DNA of 64,000 bases. Source: Siphonodentalium dalli. Taxonomy: Eukaryota > Mollusca > Scaphopoda > Gadilida > Siphonodentaliidae. The stretch lies in the NCBI GenBank assembly GCA_032622095.1, contig CP136069.1:168942394-169006393 (forward strand). The letters are read 5' to 3'. Under the pieces are notes generated by a model. It saw nothing but the letters and a program-made list of their open reading frames with translations, was not told the DNA's origin and made no database searches. How positions within the stretch are numbered: position 1 is the first letter of the stretch; each line of letters begins with the position of its first letter. The position numbers and the translations under genes were made by a program. Shown one piece after another: positions 50,801 to 59,835 of the stretch.

Positions 50801-53406
50801 TGGGCAATATTTTTGTGATTTACGATGCGAACAAAAAGCACTTTCCAATCCCACATCTGATACAAATCTATATTATGTGTAGTGTGCGTCGTGTGTTAGG
50901 TCTGAACTTTTGTGGATTTTAAAAGAGGTAACCCAGGGCTGATCACCAACGCATCCCCATGGTCACGTGTCTGTAAAATTAAATCAGTGTAGAACGGGTT
51001 AATAACCACTGCTCTAACATAAAAAGACGGTTAGACACAGGGGTAACATGTTTGATTTCTCGCGGCTTTTCAAAAAGTTCACCCTGATAACCTGATCACG
51101 TGTCTGCTTGAAAGCTACATCCGGGCTCCATAATTAGAGTCATTTTACAGACACGAGAATCCCATTTCTAAGAGGTTAGAAAATTGAGATAATTTGATAT
51201 AATGACGTTAGCCCTCTCTCGATAATGTCCCGGTGAATTATGATTGATGTCATTGTCTCAGGACCGGAAACAAAAAAATGACATCCAAAATGGCAAATGG
51301 ACTTAAATGACGTGAATACGAGGGAAGCTGTCACCGACAACCGTGACAGGAGAAGTTAGTGATTTAACAGTCGTCGGAAGCGTTTAATGGTTATACACCG
51401 TAACTATATAATTATACAAAACCTTGAGTATATTGTGCACAATGAGACAAGTCAGACCACCAACAGTCACCCCCTTTTTGTATACGCCCGATTCCATGCT
51501 ACTTCATAACGAAATCACGTTTTCAGCGCAGCGGAATTTTACAAATCAGTCATTTTTATTTTCATATTTTCTATAAATATCATGCTTTCCGAATACCATT
51601 ATGTAAATACGTATATATGGCTTTATAACTCCATTAAAGGAACGCGATTCATTCCCAGATGGTGTAAATCGTATGTGGGATCTTTAAATTTACTTCCTAC
51701 AATCATTGTTTTCTCTAAAATAGCCCCATACATTGCTTAGTATCTTCAATCTATATATAGATCCTGGATTTCATGCATATTTTAAAGCCGAATTCAGGAT
51801 TACAAGGAGAGGGGTGCTGCTGCATGGTCTCGCACATACGTTGTGTATATCCATTCATCAGCCCCAAGGCCCCCAACGTTGTGGTCTCAGCCAATCGCAT
51901 ACGCCATGCATTCATATATGTACTTTATGTTTCTGAAACCAACAGCCAAGACATAAACGGCAAAAGCTTTTATAGGTTCTTATAACATACACTTGCAGTT
52001 ATCCTGGGAATGTATAATATTATAACGCGGTGTCGAAATCACTATATTGCTGAGAAAAGGGGAGATATATAGGCCATATCTCTCGGAAATGCTGATTTTG
52101 AATGCAACAGCAACAAAAAACTAAACAAAACGTACAGTTACATAATACTCTCACCGAGGAGGGCAAGAGTTTGGACCCCGAACCACTGGATTATACCTCG
52201 ACATTGTAATACCATGTAGTATAATAGTCCATGATCACGTCAGATGCTGAAAACTAATTGGCTCTCTCTCTAGAATTCATGGTATCTTAGCACCTTTCTG
52301 TGTGGGTACGTTATCAATTGGGTACATTCCCGAGCACGAATCAAAGCCACACTTATCAGCACGTCTTATTAAGAGAGTGATCTATTGCTACGTTGTGGTG
52401 GTTTTCTGCGTGAAAAAACCATCATCTATTCATTGGGGAAAGGTGTTGATATGATGAATATACGGGTCTCACAGTTAGGGGTATGCACATCCACCACCAT
52501 GTGCCAAGCTTGTTACATGCCCCTTCAGTTTCGATGCGAATGGGGTCAGGGACGTGTCTACACTGGTTAGAGTGTCGCCGACTCTCCGTTGGTCCACCCA
52601 GGTGCTCAACTTACATAAATAACAAAATCACCCCTTGAACCAATCCAAAAGTTCCTAATCATATGCAAATCTAATTCCTTTGCAGCACGACCCTCAGATT
52701 TCCTACCTGATACCCCTTATGGTTGATGGTCACTCCAATACAATACAATACAAGCCCCCAAGCTTGTTGCCCAATCCTCGTTTGAACACTTTAAGATTAT
52801 ATGTTATGTATTTATTGTTTGTAATTATGTTCTGTTTAGTTCAAATAAAATATTGCTTAAACCAAACTAAAAGTAGTAACGTGTTCGGCGAATTGTCTGA
52901 AAACAACAAATCTTACACGAAATACTCGGTGATTGGAAAACAAACTAGCAGTCATGTTCTACATATGTTCTGTCTGCAACTTCCAACTATATATTGTTGT
53001 GGCTCGCTTGAAATTTCCAACATTTGATCCGTAAATATATATTAAGGTGCAATTTTATTTTGAATTTGAATAGTCCATACTTACCAGCCCCAAAAGCGAA
53101 GAAGTAGGTCTTATTAGGGTTTGTGTTTAGTATAATCTGGACCCGTTCCGCTATTCTTCTATTACGTTTATAAATAAGTTCATTGCGGAAATATTCGTCA
53201 ATGAGTTGTGCTGTAATGATATCGTTTGGTGGCAGCGATGAGTTGAGTAACGTAGGGAACTGTGACGTCTCCTTGTTGAATATGAGGGAGTTGAGGCTTC
53301 CACAATTATAGTGTTCTATCAGGTCCAGCGTTGTGTACGGGATGCTCTCCTGTCTGAATCGATATGTCTCTTGCTGTAGTAACGTCTGGTTCAATGCGAA
53401 TACAAC
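38701..53406 (-). CDS. TRABD2: TIKI/TRABD2-type metalloprotease (3' half, 6 exons)
   Basis: TIKI proteins are TraB-domain metalloproteases of the secretory pathway and cell surface. They trim the N-terminus of Wnt ligands and so block signalling. Exons read right to left: 53406-53085, 45368-45278, 43331-43212, 42224-42126, 40958-40893 and 38854-38701. All junctions are GT/AG and the phases fit, giving 283 residues plus stop. Seen in order: the C-terminal part of the TraB domain, a linker, a very basic stretch, two FxxLW segments, and a hydrophobic end after a serine-rich site that would suit GPI anchoring. The catalytic N-terminal GTIHV region and signal peptide must lie in upstream exons not found to 64000. 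I cannot say whether it is TIKI1- or TIKI2-like; invertebrates usually carry a single gene. Confidence 0.92.
38932..39192. mobile_element. P3 piggyBac-type MITE, complete
   Basis: TTACCCTTTCATGGCGGGAG at the left and AGGAAGGGTTAA at the right, with GCTGCGCTGGTGCAGCATTA beside the left end and two CAATGCATTCTC palindromes inside. The left TTAA is mutated to TTAC. Confidence 0.75.
39490..39801. repeat. CAAGCCT foldback family, copy 5
   Basis: CAAGCCTGGGTTTAGTGTGC at the left, ACTCTAAACTCAGGCTTA at the right, folded GGTCCCCAGAGGGTGAATTT arms; the right half is partly deleted. Confidence 0.7.
39867..39996. mobile_element. Tc1/mariner-type snapback MITE, copy 3 (one arm shortened)
   Basis: CAGTAATGCTCTAATTAATC at the left and GATTATTTAGAGCATTACTG at the right with TA borders; most of one arm is missing. 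The change GCCC to GCTC is present in both ends, so the ends match each other better than the family consensus. Confidence 0.8.
40066..40312. mobile_element. P2 piggyBac-type MITE, near full length
   Basis: TTAACCCTTTCTATACCATA at the left and TTCAGTAAAGAAAGGGTAGA at the right, with AGATGATAAG and TTGTTGAACTTATTATCTAA core and ATTCCAATGTATACTTTTAT. Inverted ends, one intact TTAA. Confidence 0.75.
40400..40780. repeat. Tandem repeat, about 155-bp units, with GTCC tract
   Basis: Two units at about 40448 and 40600 share TTTAGTAAGTCTGAACTGAA, TGAAATTTGGTATGTG, AAAATACAGG and GAGTTACGGCCC. A CGTCCGTCCG tract precedes. Same family as pieces at 41113-41283 and 45470-45830. Confidence 0.75.
40893..40958 (-). 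CDS. TRABD2: TIKI exon: second FNDLW segment
   Basis: 66 nt encoding FNFDDEDKDSFNDLWTRMES then Lys. FNDLW followed by a basic and a hydrophobic residue repeats the motif of the previous exon, as if the segment had been duplicated. Acceptor ATTGTAG, donor GTAAAT, in phase with both neighbours. Confidence 0.85.
41113..41283. repeat. Single unit of the GAAATTTGGTATGTG tandem family
   Basis: (GTCT)n and (GTCC)n tracts, then CCGGATGATAACTTTAGTTT, CCAAATTTGGTATCTGAGTT and CCAAAATACAGGCCAAGTTT. One unit only. Confidence 0.65.
41651..41875. mobile_element. P2 piggyBac-type MITE
   Basis: AAACCCTTTCTATACTAAAT, then GGATTCTCAACTCAGTTATA, GGAAATGTTCAGATAATAAG and GAACTTATTATCTGAACATT. The right end is lost near 41875. 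Confidence 0.7.
42126..42224 (-). CDS. TRABD2: TIKI exon: basic stretch and first FSELW
   Basis: Encodes a run of Arg, Lys and Asn followed by NYNFSELWIKIDPK. Vertebrate TIKIs have a similar basic stretch followed by FNDLWVRI. Acceptor TTTCAG at 42225-42226, donor GTAAGT from 42125, phase 1 in and phase 2 out. Confidence 0.85.
42659..43062. repeat. CAAGCCT foldback family, copy 6
   Basis: CAAGCCTGAGTTTAGCATGG, GGTCCCCAGAGGGTGAATTT, and on the other side GAGGTCCCCAGATGGTGAAT and TTTATTCTCAGGACTGG. Arms diverged and partly deleted. Lies in a TIKI intron. Confidence 0.7.
43068..43177. mobile_element. Tc1/mariner-type snapback MITE, copy 4 (internally deleted)
   Basis: CAGTAATGCCCTAAATAATA and GATTATTTAGGGCATTACTG with TA borders; both arms lack inner parts. 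Ends 35 bp from the TIKI exon at 43212. Confidence 0.8.
43212..43331 (-). CDS. TRABD2: TIKI exon: post-domain linker
   Basis: 120 nt encoding LPKHKLDLKRKPFSSGEMSS and LYGDMDYLYRQR after the split Glu codon. It follows the TraB domain, where the family is variable, so support is splice phase plus good GT/AG sites (CTTTTAG and GTAAGT) rather than strong similarity. It ends with two bases of an Arg codon. Confidence 0.8.
43466..43902. repeat. CAAGCCT foldback family, copy 7
   Basis: CAAGTCTGGGTATAGTTTGT at the left, CACTATATCCGTGCTTG at the right, inner GGTCCCCAGAGGGTGAATTT arms. Lies just upstream (in TIKI sense) of exon 43212-43331. Confidence 0.7.
43959..44166. repeat. GC-rich snapback element, copy 1 (208 bp)
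   Basis: CAGGGGCCTGTA and GCGCTCCGCTGTCCGCCCCC pair with GGGGGGCGGACAGCGGAGCG and TTACAGGCCCCTG, and GCCCATATACGCCGCCTCTA and GCGCCTTCTTCGCGTTAATG pair likewise. The turn is at TATATATAGACA. Arms are nearly perfect. Second copy at 57155-57357. Confidence 0.85.
45033..45255. repeat. P3-type MITE copy, diverged
   Basis: GTGCCAATGCATTATCTTAT at the left, GCCAGTGCATTCTCTTATAT inside and AGCTGCACCAGCGCTGCTCC plus GTCATAAAAGG at the right, the reverse of the usual orientation. Its edge lies about 25 bp from the TIKI exon 45278-45368. Confidence 0.65.
45278..45368 (-). CDS. TRABD2: TIKI exon: GHFLGNNTILDML
   Basis: Completes the split Gly and encodes HFLGNNTILDMLMEDGLEIQ then HTSPDQHIK. The FGAGHFLGNNT motif is the conserved late TraB signature with its His. 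Acceptor TTACAG, donor GTAAGT, ending in phase 2. It lies between repeat insertions at 45.0-45.25 kb and 45.45-46.4 kb. Confidence 0.95.
45460..45830. repeat. GAAATTTGGTATGTG-family tandem units, diverged
   Basis: Units with GATGATAGCTTTAATTGTAC, GGAATTAAATTTGGTCTGTA, AAAATACAGGTCGTTCG and GAGTTACGGCCAT, then a second with GGGATGATAACTTAAAGTAA and GAAATGAAATTTGGTTCACA. Same family as 40400-40780. Confidence 0.65.
45833..46439. mobile_element. P2 piggyBac-type MITE carrying an inserted 350-bp repeat
   Basis: The right end TTTAGTATAGAAAGGGTTAA is intact. The left end is degraded near ATCCCTTTCTGAGTAG. Inside is a copy of the repeat found at 11480-11880. This links the two repeats as one longer family or as a nested insertion. 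Confidence 0.65.
46440..49420 (-). other. TIKI intron, mostly unrecognised
   Basis: Within the 7.7-kb intron between exons 53085 and 45368. Apart from a perfect-looking 53-bp tandem duplication near 48129-48234 and recurrences of AATAAAGAGCGTT strings (47822-47880), I see no repeat ends, RNA genes or conserved reading frame. Confidence 0.5.
48129..48234. repeat. Tandem duplication of about 53 bp
   Basis: GCAAACCTCGTCAGATTCCG through GTGTCAGACCTCTAAGACT occurs twice in direct succession with nearly no difference. Looks recent. Confidence 0.85.
49425..50300. mobile_element. Element with poly-G/poly-C inverted ends
   Basis: The left end has GGGGGGGGATTTTTCCGACA and CGTATGCC; the right end has GCATACGTGTCTGGAAATTT and TTTCCGACCCCCCC. 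About 870 bp with inverted ends, and GGGTGGTGGGTGT pairs with the GGGTGGGTGGGTCC region in inverse sense. No coding capacity recognised. Class unknown; flanking TGGATTATT/GGATTATTCAG strings could be target duplications. Confidence 0.5.
50035..50100. repeat. Minisatellite, 26-27 bp unit, three copies
   Basis: ATCACCTATCTGGTGTA(A/G)A(A/G)CAAT recurs three times; each unit contains the palindrome CACCTATCTGGTG. Makes an apparent HQIGDI peptide repeat on the minus strand, which is not a gene. Confidence 0.75.
50300..53084 (-). other. TIKI intron, no recognised feature
   Basis: Runs up to the donor of the TraB exon. Unique-looking AT-rich sequence with no element ends I can identify and no convincing additional exon on either strand. 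Confidence 0.5.
53085..53406 (-). CDS. TRABD2: TIKI exon: TraB domain, second half
   Basis: Encodes VVFALNQTLLQQETYRF, IPYTTLDLIEHYNCGSLNS, YFRNELIYKRNRRIAERV and YFFAFGAG. These match TIKI proteins closely (LNQTLLQQE, IPYTTEDLIKHYNCG, YFRQELIYKRNERM, CFFAFGAGH). Acceptor CTTCAG at 53407-53408 and donor GTAAGT from 53084. The Gly codon of FGAG|H is split after its first base. The Asn of LNQT is a potential glycosylation site. Confidence 0.96.
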
Positions 53407-53689
53407 CTGAAGAGAAATTATTTTTTTCTTTAAATTCGTATTGCATAGCTCATTTTAAGTGCTGTTTAGAAGCTAATTTCGCCACCTTAATTGTGCTATT
53501 CACATTAATCAGACGATGAGAGCAATAGTGAAGGACGTTGAATAATATAACCGATCGCTGATTGGCAGTCTATGCATGTTGTTACTATACTGTGTATTAT
53601 TTCTCTTGTATATAATGTTTCGGTCGAAAACGAAGACAGACCTCTAAATAGTCCGTCCACTAGCTTCGCAACGGAAGCACCCCAAGTAA

Positions 53690-54640
53690 AATGGCATCGC
53701 AAGGGCGTCGCAGATAATGTTCAGGGGCGTCTCAAATAATCTTCAGGGGCGTCGCAAATAATGTTAAAGGCACCGCAAACAATGTTAAGGGGCGGCGCAA
53801 GCAATGTCGCAAATAGTGTTAAGGGACGTCGCAAGCCATGTTAATGGGTGTCGCAAGCAATGATTAAGAGCGACGCAAATAATGCTTTGGGGCGACACAA
53901 GCAAAATTTATTGCGTCGTAAATTATGTTAAGGAGCGTCGCAAAACAATTTCAGGGGTGTCGCAAATAATGTTTAGAGGCATCGCAAGCAATGTTCAGGG
54001 GCGTCGCAAATTATGTTCAAATGCATCGAAATCAATGTTCAAGGACGTCGCAAATAATGTTTAGGGGCGTCGCGTCGCAAATAATGTTTAGAGGCGTTCT
54101 AAATTATGTTATGGGGTGTCGCAAGAAATGTTCAGGGGCGTCGCAAGCAATGTTATTCACTCCTTCGAGTAGGTCACCAGCCATGCATGTTAGATTTGCC
54201 CTTCTGCTATATAGACGTCGCAAGCAATGCTATTCACTCCAGAGGCGTCCCAAATAATTATCTTCACTCCATCTGGCGTAATCATTGTTATCCACTGCAG
54301 CATTGTTATATTCACTCTTTAGACGGAGGCGTTGCAAGCAATGTTATTCACTCCATCGTGGCGCAACGAATGTTATTCTTTATCTCATTGTCGTCGCAAA
54401 ATTAAATTCTCTCCCAGATGGGTGTCGCAAACAATTATATTATCTCCCTCGGGGCTCAACGAATGTTATGCTTTGACACTCATGGGCGTCCCCGCAATGA
54501 CATTCTCTCTCAGGAAATGTTATTCACCCAAAAGAGTAGCAAGCAATTTTGTGTACCCCATCGTCGTGTACGTCGCAATCAATGTTATTCACTCCCTCGG
54601 GGCCGTTGTAAGCAATGCTATTCGCTTACTCGGGGCGACA
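53690..54640. repeat. Degenerate minisatellite, about 24-bp unit
   Basis: Dozens of variants of GGGGCGTCGCAAATAATGTT. From about 54140 the unit changes to one with CGCAAGCAATGTTATTCACTCC. The array is about 950 bp long and GC-richer than its surroundings. It lies in or upstream of the TIKI gene. Reading frames of 60-140 codons across it are repeat artefacts. Confidence 0.85.
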
Positions 54641-55371
54641 TACACAGCAAGTCAAAATGCACATGCAGTTCTTATTGGGACATTTCCCCCAATGTGTTGT
54701 TTACGTGCTTCGGACGATAAACAGCCAGTGTCAAGTTCTGTCGGGGTATCATAATGCCCTCACCCTGCTCTAGGGGCATATGTGCGCGGTGCTTATCCAC
54801 GACCGACCTTCCTCTATTAGTGCATCGATAAATACTTATAAATTCCTGGAGAAGCAATTAGCGAAATGTACTGGAATAACAAAACAGATGGGTAGCTAAT
54901 TGTTCATTAAATTAGAGACATCCTACAGGTGGGTAAGATGCCGGGTGGGTATCACGTAGAGCAGGTATAAGTTCGTGCGCCGGTATGGTATACTGTACAG
55001 ACAGGTAAATTCGTGCGATGTGAAACAGGAGATTTGTGTTATCGTGTGTTATTCACGCGAACGATCCATGGTTCCCGTAAACATACCTTGTTTTAGACAG
55101 ATTTATGGTGCCGCAGAGGTGGAGCATCAAAGTAAAATGGCAAACCTTGTCTCAATCTTGGCTTTAACTACTTTAGTAGAGCCAGCAGACGGATTATGAT
55201 GTTAAACATGCTTGTATCTGTTACCTATAGAATGAACTGGGATGAGCACAGGTATGATATCACCACAGAGGTCGGAATCCGCACCCAATCAACATTGCAC
55301 TTATATCCCTGAGTGGTTAGCGCATTCAAGATCCAAACATATATAATGAATTCGGGTGGAATCAGGACAAT

Positions 55372-55621
55372 TTCTATACTAAATGCATGGATTCTCCGAG
55401 TCAGTTAAAAATTGTACCTCAGGATGGTCTATTATTCATTTGGAGGGATGTGAAGGTGGTCAAAGAAGACGACAGATAACATAAGTGCAAAAGGAGCTCT
55501 ATTTAGTAAGGGAAATGTTTAAATAATAAGTTCAACGAACGGCCGTTCGTTGAACTTATCATCTGAACATTTCATATGGGATAACTACTCGTCAATGATG
55601 CTTTAGTATTGAAAGGGTTAA
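55372..55621. mobile_element. P2 piggyBac-type MITE, full length
   Basis: TTTCTATACTAAATGCATGG at the left and ATGCTTTAGTATTGAAAGGG with TTAA at the right. The centre folds: AATAAGTTCAACGAACGGCC with GGCCGTTCGTTGAACTTATC. The left TTAA is eroded. Confidence 0.8.
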
Positions 55622-55629
55622 CATCGTTA

Positions 55630-57150
55630 TGGCGGACAAATATCCAATAAGAACAGCTGGAAGACGTCGATTACAACAAAGCAATCTAGAAAATTCCATT
55701 TTTGAGTAGAATTTCCCCAATGCTTTTTTCCACATGATATATAAAATATTCCTCCATTCTTGATTCTAAGTTGAGAACACTATATGTGTGTATTTAGTAC
55801 TCATTGTACCTGGGTACACAAAGTTTTCTTTTCTTCTAAAGATGCTATATAGTGGATGAATTTACAGGGGTTCCTGGACATTTTTGTTTGTTAATTTATT
55901 ATACAAAAAAATAATAAAATAATAAAAAATATATATATTAAAAAAATGTTCCCGAACCCTTGTGGGATGGATCCTCGTAAATCGTAAATGTTACCACAGG
56001 TTTGAGAATGGTATTATATATCTTTCAAAGTTTCCAAACTTTTATCAAGTTTAAGATATGGACCACAAAGATTAATGACATGAATCACACAATATTATCA
56101 TTTCCAGACAACAGCGTTGATTTATTATGTAACTCGTTCTGATTTGTATATTAATTATACTCGGGAATACTAACTTAAATGTTATCAGATTAACTTTTTG
56201 AATATTCATTAGACTGAGACTTTATTTTAGATGTTCTGAGAACAACATACCACACAACGTGTGTGTGTGTTCCAGTGTCGACACGGGTCGGGGCGATAAA
56301 TGCTCTTTAATAAGCTAGCGATCCCCTGCGAGAGAGGATCAGATAACATGAAACAGCTAATTACCCATAAAACGTGAGCAAACACCAGGCACTCGGAACA
56401 GAATGCATAATTCAGACTTAAACCAGACCACCCAAAATATATACACCCGATGTTATGTTCACAGAAAACCTTGAAATGCGGGGTATAAAATAGAAAGAAC
56501 AAATATAGAAATGAAACAGACATAGCTAATTTCATTTTAAACATTAAGTAATTTAATTGGTATTATCGGCAATATATAGGTCTGCTATATAGATACACGA
56601 TATGCCGGTATATACATTTACGTATACATAGAGATTATACCATGTGAAAAACACTTATTACAGACACCACAGCAATGTTCTAACTGGTGTTAACTAAACG
56701 CTGTTTATTAAAACCATATCAGGAATATACTAACATTGAACGCTCTTTATTGGCTCACACCGACGCAATATCGGGACCCAGGCCTGCGTATGAAGTAATG
56801 AACTCCGTCTAAAACTTTTTGTTTTTATATAATCCGAAATCGAACGGATCCGGGTCTAAACCTGACAAAACATCACCAGGTTTAATTTTAATTTTGGGTC
56901 TCAAAGCGGTAAACCGCCATGCAGCCATGGTAACCTCTGGCGAAGAAACCGCACCGAAACAAGTTCATCTTCGACACAATAATGTCCGTCATTCCTAGAC
57001 TGTTCCGCCCCTGTTAGTTTCTCTGTTAACCCTTTCGTTTCGTGCGCTGGTGCAGCATTAAATATCATGTGCCAGTGCATTCTCTTATATATGCTGTCTG
57101 GGGGATTGGGTAATATTAGTTGCTAATCCCTATAATGTTTAGAGATCTAC
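55630..57150. other. Little recognised; P3 MITE left end at its right edge
   Basis: AT-rich with a poly-A/T stretch near 55900. A truncated P3 end (TTAACCCTTTCGTTTCGTGC, GCTGGTGCAGCATTA, CAGTGCATTCTCTTATATAT) lies at 57027-57094. A 105-codon minus-strand frame with a hydrophobic start (56544 down to 56227) has no splice or similarity support. Confidence 0.5.
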
Positions 57151-57154
57151 TCAG

Positions 57155-57357
57155 AGTAACGCGCTCCGCTGTCCGCCCCCCCCCCTTTTTGCACTGCCCA
57201 TATACGCCGGCCCCTATATACGCGCCTTCTTCGCGTTAATGGAACATTATATAGTCTATATAATGTTCCATTAACGCGAAGAAGGAGCGTATATAGAGGC
57301 GGCGTATATGGGCAGTGCAAAAGGGGGGCGGACAGCGGAGCGCGTTACAGGCCCCTG
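57155..57357. repeat. GC-rich snapback element, copy 2
   Basis: Same as 43959-44166: GTAACGCGCTCCGCTGTCCG at the left and GGACAGCGGAGCGCGTTACA at the right, turn at TATATAGTCTATATA. The left arm lacks the outermost CAGGGGCCT that the right arm keeps. Confidence 0.85.
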
Positions 57358-57969
57358 TGATATCCTCAGAGCTGTACGGCGAGCTCTGTGTGGCGAATAA
57401 TGGATAATATCCCAATATAAGTACACCACCCAGTTTGTCTACCCCTTGAAGCCAACCATGTATCTAGAATTCGCGCCGGGAAATTTATACATCTAACAAC
57501 ATTGGTAATGACATATAGAAATTCAATGGAAATGTTTAATGGTGGTCTATCTCTTCCTAAAACAAGTTTGATAAAGTTTCATATTTATAAAATAATAATT
57601 ATGAACCGAAGACCCCTGTCCGGAATCGCTTCTGTTAATTACTATTAATTTTATTTATAATTTTCCTGTATAATATACATACATACAATCAATTTGGGAA
57701 AAATTCCGACCCGCGTTTGTTCGGAGCGTAGCATGCGGGATAACTCCATCTAAACGTTTCCGGACAACGATCTTCGATTCTTTTATTATTTTAGACCTCG
57801 GAAACTATATAAAACGTATTTAAGAAGAAATAGATAATCGTTAACATCTTCACGAACGTGTTCATATGGAAGTACTGGATATAGTTTTATTTCAGAATTA
57901 TTGCTTTATGCCAAATCCATTTATTCCACAATGTTATATACACTAATATGATGTCCCCGTATACATATC

Positions 57970-58055
57970 CGAGGTGGTTAGGTCGCGGATAAGATCATCA
58001 CAGTCTGGGCTAGACGAGGTTGGCGTGGGTTCGAATCGGGACCGATTTTCAAGCT
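57970..58055 (+). repeat. Possible tRNA-derived SINE head
   Basis: GAGGTGGTTAGGTCGCGGAT resembles a polymerase III A box and GGTTCGAATC at 58028-58037 is a good B box, about 50 bp apart as in tRNA genes. The sequence does not fold as an intact tRNA (no clear acceptor stem), so a SINE or tRNA relic is more likely. Confidence 0.4.
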
Positions 58056-58319
58056 TGATATGAGTTGAGGGACATCTCAATTAAGCCATTCCCATCGATA
58101 TACATGGCCATTTCGATAAGAAATGAGAATTTGTTCGCGCTCACTGAAGAAAGCACATTTAAAGCAATGAACACGCATACTTAGTCCGTGCCTCCATAAA
58201 TCTGGTAAATATAAATATGTTTACACTAATAATGGATAGAAATCTTTGCAGGTATATGTAGCAAAACATATTCTCTTCCCGTCGGAAACTCAACCATTTT
58301 ATTATATATCTATATATAT

Positions 58320-58690
58320 CTATATTTGCGAATGTCTGTCTGTCTGTATGTCCGACTGTCTGTCCTATAGACATTCACGGGGGACCATCTATATGGCACA
58401 AAGGGGGTCTAACATGGGTAACTTTTTAAGCGGAAGATAATGGTGAGGGTTAGGATGTTGCCGTCAGGGACAGATCAAAGGGGAGGGTCGGCAACATTTT
58501 TTGTCGCATATTTCCACCAAACTTATACACAATCATCTCCATGATATGAGGAATCTAATTGTGTGGTTTAGAGATGTCAAAATTTCGAGTCAGTGTGCAC
58601 TGAAGGGGAAACAGGCACCAACATTGATAATAAACATTTTATCGCCTATTTCCACCAAATTGCTACACATTCTTCTCCATAATTGATAGA
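58320..58690. repeat. Tandem repeat (TTTCCACCAAATT units), left part
   Basis: (GTCT)n tract at 58335-58362, then two units of about 130 bp with TCGCATATTTCCACCAAACT, CATCTCCATGATATGAGGAA and TCTAATTGTGTGGTTTAGAG. Continues at 60520-61250 after an insertion. Confidence 0.7.
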
Positions 58691-59150
58691 GGGTTTAACG
58701 TCGTTTTAGATGCTAGGCCATATCACGACCAAGAACAGAATCAGGTAACAAAAAAAGATTGTAGCGAAGCAACTGTGTAGATAAATCAGACAGTTTATTA
58801 GATTAAAACAATGCATTGATGATCTATGTACAAATAAAAGCACCCAAGAGAAATGTTTCCACTTGGAGTTTTGGAGTTAGGAATATAGATTCAAGAACTG
58901 ACTATAGTGTGCAATCATACTATAAAACGTATAAAAGTAGTACAAGAATAGATAATAAATAGCGACCAACGAACACGAAATCACCAAGGATCCACATCGA
59001 ATATGTAAAGTAGCTTTTAAAATCAGATTTTGCAGTGATAATGTATTTATAATAAACCGACAGCCTCGACCCACATATACTGTTTCTTGTCTTTACTTTG
59101 ATAGTTAAGCTAACCGTTTCTCATTAATAATGCGGTCAAATTTTGAAAGC

Positions 59151-59348
59151 TCAAATATGTACCTCTCTTTCTGAGTCGAAACGTTTGAGTGACTTTGACG
59201 ATCTTTGTTTTGAAACAACGGGCGATTTTTCTTTTGGAACAATAGGATCAAGTTGCATAGATTGTTTCGGAGGAAATGTCTCAACGACAGAAGCTGTATC
59301 CATAACCTGCGCTACAGGTTCTGGAACAGGAATAAGCTGTCTCCTCAT
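59151..59348 (-). pseudogene. Non-LTR retrotransposon ORF1, 3' part
   Basis: Minus-strand frame with a Pro/Val/Lys/Ser-rich sequence (VPEPVAQVMDTASVVETFP, SKSLKRFDSEREVHI) of the kind found after the zinc knuckles in Jockey/I-type ORF1 proteins. Separated from the knuckle part by a foldback at 59354-59518 and by 59520-59830. Assignment rests on strand, order and composition. Confidence 0.4.
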
Positions 59349-59353
59349 GTTGT

Positions 59354-59518
59354 TATATAAGGATTAACTGTCATGTGGACTGTTTTTATGGAGATGTAAC
59401 GGTGAGGTAAGTGGACATAACTTGTGTAAAACCGAATGGTTTTACATACAAGTTATGACCACTTACCTCACCGTTACATCTCCATAAAAATAGTCCACAT
59501 GATAGTTAATCCTTATAT
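59354..59518. repeat. Foldback inserted in the retroelement remnant
   Basis: TATAAGGATTAACTGTCATG and GTGAGGTAAGTGGACATAAC pair with GTTATGACCACTTACCTCAC and CATGATAGTTAATCCTTATA. About 165 bp, arms near perfect, AT-rich turn. Confidence 0.75.
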
Positions 59519-59835
59519 TTATATACATTTAGCGAAAAAGCTACTTTTGTAAATATATTTAAATCGAAAAGTGTATCGTGACAAAATCAGCCCAAAATAC
59601 CCAATAGCACCCTTGGCAAAAGTTAATAGGAACAATTTCTCTTCATATTGAAACCCGATGATGTATTAAGTCAATCATGCGCGAGTCCAAATGCGCCCAA
59701 CACTTTACGCGTTCGTCTTTCCAAACCTAATGACGTATCGATTGTGTTATTAGCTTGGTGTTATGAGGCATTGCGCATTCACCGAGAAATAACTGCAACT
59801 AGCCACGTGGGCGCCGACCAATCAGAATGGTGGAT

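Noticed and set aside
53882-54754. Series of plus-strand frames with CSxASQIMFRG-like repeats
   Set aside because: They come from the 24-bp minisatellite; a 24-bp unit keeps frame and mimics a repetitive protein.
56227-56544. A 105-codon minus-strand frame with a hydrophobic start, considered as a signal-peptide exon of TIKI
   Set aside because: No resemblance to the TIKI N-terminus, no TraB GTIHV motif, and no suitable donor in phase.
57970-58055. A true tRNA gene
   Set aside because: A- and B-box-like strings are present, but no acceptor stem or anticodon arm could be paired; kept only as a possible SINE head.
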